NCBI GenBank assembly: GCA_963575675.1
Contig: CAUYUA010000034.1
Coordinates: forward strand, 1 to 7,007
Direction: 5' to 3'
Origin: CAUYUA01 sp963575675
GTDB lineage: Bacteria > Pseudomonadota > Alphaproteobacteria > Azospirillales > Azospirillaceae
Length of the DNA stretch: 7,007 bases
In this document: positions 5,689-7,007 of the stretch, piece by piece
How the letters are laid out: every line of letters starts with the position of its first letter
Position numbering within the stretch: the stretch's first letter is position 1
Made by a program: the position numbers and the translations under genes
Notes under the pieces: generated by a model
The model's database searches: none
What the model was told of the DNA's origin: nothing
What the model saw: only the letters and a program-made list of their open reading frames with translations

Positions 5689-6635
5689 TGATTCAGCAGT
5701 CCGACTCTCTTTACCATCGGCTGTTTACACATCCGATCATGGTTGAGCAGCTGGTGCGTGAGTTCGTACCGGAAGCCATGGCGGTTGGGCTGGATTTTGC
5801 TCGGATGGAATTGGTTAACGCCAAATTTCACTCGCGGAGAGGACGGCGTCGTGAAGGAGATGTCATCTGGAGGCTGCCGACCAAAGATGGTTTAGACATT
5901 TATTTGTATTTGCTGTTCGAGTTTCAATCGACGGTCGTCGAGTGGATGGCTGTGCGCACGCAGGTCTACACAGGTTTGCTGTGGCAACAAATTATCAAAG
6001 AGAGAAAGCTCAAACGTGGAGACAAACTGCCGCCCGTTCTGCCGATTGTTTTGTATAACGGAGACCAAAGATGGAATGCGCCGGTTGATGTGTCTGAATT
6101 GATTTCTCTCCCGCAGGATTCGCCGCTTCGGCCTTGGCAACCGGCGTCACGCTATTATTTGCTGGATGAAAGCGCTTTTTCCAAAGACGACTTGGCTCGA
6201 CGAGATACTTTGACGGCGTTGTTGTTTCGTTTGGAGCACTGTCATCATCTCGACGATCTTGTCGGGCTGATCGACGAGGTTATCGGATGGTTTCGGAGCC
6301 ATCCCGGTTACGAAGAGCTGAAACAGTTATTTACTGAGGTGGTGGTTCAATCCGTTCAGAACATGGACGGTCGGGAAGACGTTCAGCTTCCTGACGATTT
6401 GATGGAGGTTCGTAATATGTTGGCGACGAGAACGCATGAATGGAAGCGGCAAATTTTGGCGGAAGGCAAATCCGAAATGCTCCTTCGCCAACTTCGTCGT
6501 CGGTTTAAATCTGTGCCGAGCCATATCGAAGACCGTGTTCGGAACGCTTCGAGTGAGCAACTGGACGAGTGGAGCGAAGCCTTTGTCGATGCCACTTCGT
6601 TAAGTGACATATTTGGTCCAACACAGTCGCACTGA
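5688..6635 (+). CDS. Rpn/YhgA-like PD-(D/E)XK nuclease with DUF4351-type tail
   Basis: Starting from ATG 5688 the product has 315 residues, normal for the family (about 290-330). A TTG at 5682 would add two. It opens with the typical SDSLYHRLFTHPIMVEQLVR motif. The nuclease core shows GDVIW with Asp58, then IYLYLLFEFQS with Glu78 and Gln80, fitting the D...ExQ form of the PD-(D/E)XK site. LPPVLPIVLYNGDQRWNAP is another family hallmark. The C-terminal part (about 250-310) is the DUF4351-like helical tail ending SLSDIF. Characterised relatives (E. coli RpnA) are DNA endonucleases that raise RecA-independent recombination; they were once annotated as transposases (Transposase_31). It is a cytoplasmic DNA-acting enzyme, apparently intact and monocistronic. 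The target and physiological role of this one are unknown. Confidence 0.9.
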   Translation: MIQQSDSLYHRLFTHPIMVEQLVREFVPEAMAVGLDFARMELVNAKFHSRRGRRREGDVIWRLPTKDGLDIYLYLLFEFQSTVVEWMAVRTQVYTGLLWQQIIKERKLKRGDKLPPVLPIVLYNGDQRWNAPVDVSELISLPQDSPLRPWQPASRYYLLDESAFSKDDLARRDTLTALLFRLEHCHHLDDLVGLIDEVIGWFRSHPGYEELKQLFTEVVVQSVQNMDGREDVQLPDDLMEVRNMLATRTHEWKRQILAEGKSEMLLRQLRRRFKSVPSHIEDRVRNASSEQLDEWSEAFVDATSLSDIFGPTQSH

Positions 6636-6658
6636 ATAAACTGTCGAGACTGTGTTTT
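6620..6658 (+). terminator. Terminator-like hairpin spanning the Rpn stop codon
   Basis: AACACAGTC (6620-6628) pairs perfectly with GACTGTGTT (6648-6656), followed by two more T residues. The TGA stop (6633-6635) lies in the 19-base loop. Overlap of a terminator with the last codons is common in compact bacterial genes. The stem is only moderately GC-rich and the T-tract is short (four T at 6655-6658), so efficiency is uncertain. Confidence 0.45.
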
Positions 6659-6928
6659 GAGACCTGAAGTCTGCGAGTTCGCGACGCTTTGATTGCTTTC
6701 CGGCTGGGATGTGAAAACCCGATGAGGTAAATGTCGCCGTACATAAAGAGTTTGAACCTGCGCACTTTTCCTCAATCTGTGCGGTGCGACGAGTGTGCCG
6801 TATTCCGATCCGGAATGAACGGGAGCGCGTGCAACCCTTTGATTCTAAAGCGGAGAAAAGTTTGCGGAGTGTCCCGTCCCCTCAACCAGCATTCGTTATG
6901 TGGAATTCTCAAAAGTCCGGAAGTCTAG
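6659..6928. other. Gene-free stretch after the Rpn gene
   Basis: I see no supported gene. The plus-strand frame from about 6731 (65 codons) lacks a ribosome binding site and has a Cys/Arg/Ser-rich product with no recognisable motif. A small perfect hairpin, ATTCCG-ATC-CGGAAT, occupies 6802-6816. No IS end, tRNA or family match was recognised. Confidence 0.5.
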
Positions 6929-6961
6929 GCGAAAAAGCCCAGGTTTTCCGGGCTTTTTCGC
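6929..6961. terminator. Strong bidirectional rho-independent terminator
   Basis: GCGAAAAAGCCC (6929-6940) pairs over all 12 bases with GGGCTTTTTCGC (6950-6961). Two further G-C pairs form inside, past a bulged A (6941), closing a TTTT loop (6944-6947). The A-run on one arm and T-run on the other are the classic form of a terminator working on both strands. It lies about 290 bases after the Rpn gene, so it may serve a minus-strand gene beyond the right edge of the window as well. Confidence 0.8.
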
Positions 6962-7007
6962 GTTTAACCTGTAGGGTTTCGGACCCTCAAATCGCCCCTT
7001 TTTCGCC

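Noticed and set aside
6731..6928. 65-codon plus-strand frame after the Rpn gene
   Set aside because: No Shine-Dalgarno site, no motif, and a composition like random sequence, although a terminator follows it.
1..7007. CRISPR array, tRNA, rRNA or tandem repeat array
   Set aside because: No regularly spaced repeats, cloverleaf or rRNA-like sequence was found by eye.

Overview
This is a decayed accessory region of a bacterial chromosome or large plasmid. Bacterial Shine-Dalgarno sites are clear, and the families present (an IS1595/ISXO2-like and an ISAs1-like transposase remnant, a YD/RHS-repeat protein, an Rpn/YhgA-like nuclease with a DUF4351-type tail) suit a proteobacterium, probably beta or gamma. 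I cannot name the genus. Base composition is patchy: GC-rich IS debris alternates with AT-richer genes and one very AT-rich tract near 516-585, a mosaic built by repeated insertion and decay.

Layout, left to right. At 1-75 there is a GC-rich hairpin. At 73-278, on the minus strand, lies what looks like the C-terminal end of an Rpn-type protein. At 279-493 and 716-962 sit two diverged copies of one small module: a short hydrophobic ORF followed by a second short ORF. They are separated by the AT-rich stretch. The left copy is dead. The right copy keeps a very strong ribosome binding site at 796-803 but runs straight into IS debris. At about 960-1395 is the 3' half of an IS1595-family transposase with four frame breaks.

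The best gene of the window is an intact 654-codon GH13 glucan enzyme (1490-3454), branching-enzyme-like, with an N-terminal CBM48-type domain and all catalytic residues. It has its own ribosome binding site and no other glycogen genes beside it. Four bases after its stop codon an ISAs1-family remnant begins (about 3458-4140). That remnant is frameshifted, internally deleted and joined to the 5'-truncated remains of a YD/RHS-repeat protein (about 4142-5251), itself broken by two frameshifts and a stop codon. A long open frame from 3417 to 5036 crosses this junction by chance and is not a real gene.

After about 340 bp without a gene comes an intact Rpn/YhgA-like PD-(D/E)XK nuclease gene (5688-6635). 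It has an extended -10 promoter, a possible coupled leader peptide and a terminator hairpin spanning its stop codon. The final 350 bp hold no gene, and a strong hairpin terminator lies at 6929-6961.

The only genes I judge intact are the GH13 enzyme and the Rpn nuclease. They do not obviously work together. What links the contents is mobility: IS debris flanks the enzyme on both sides, and Rpn-type sequence occurs near both ends of the window.
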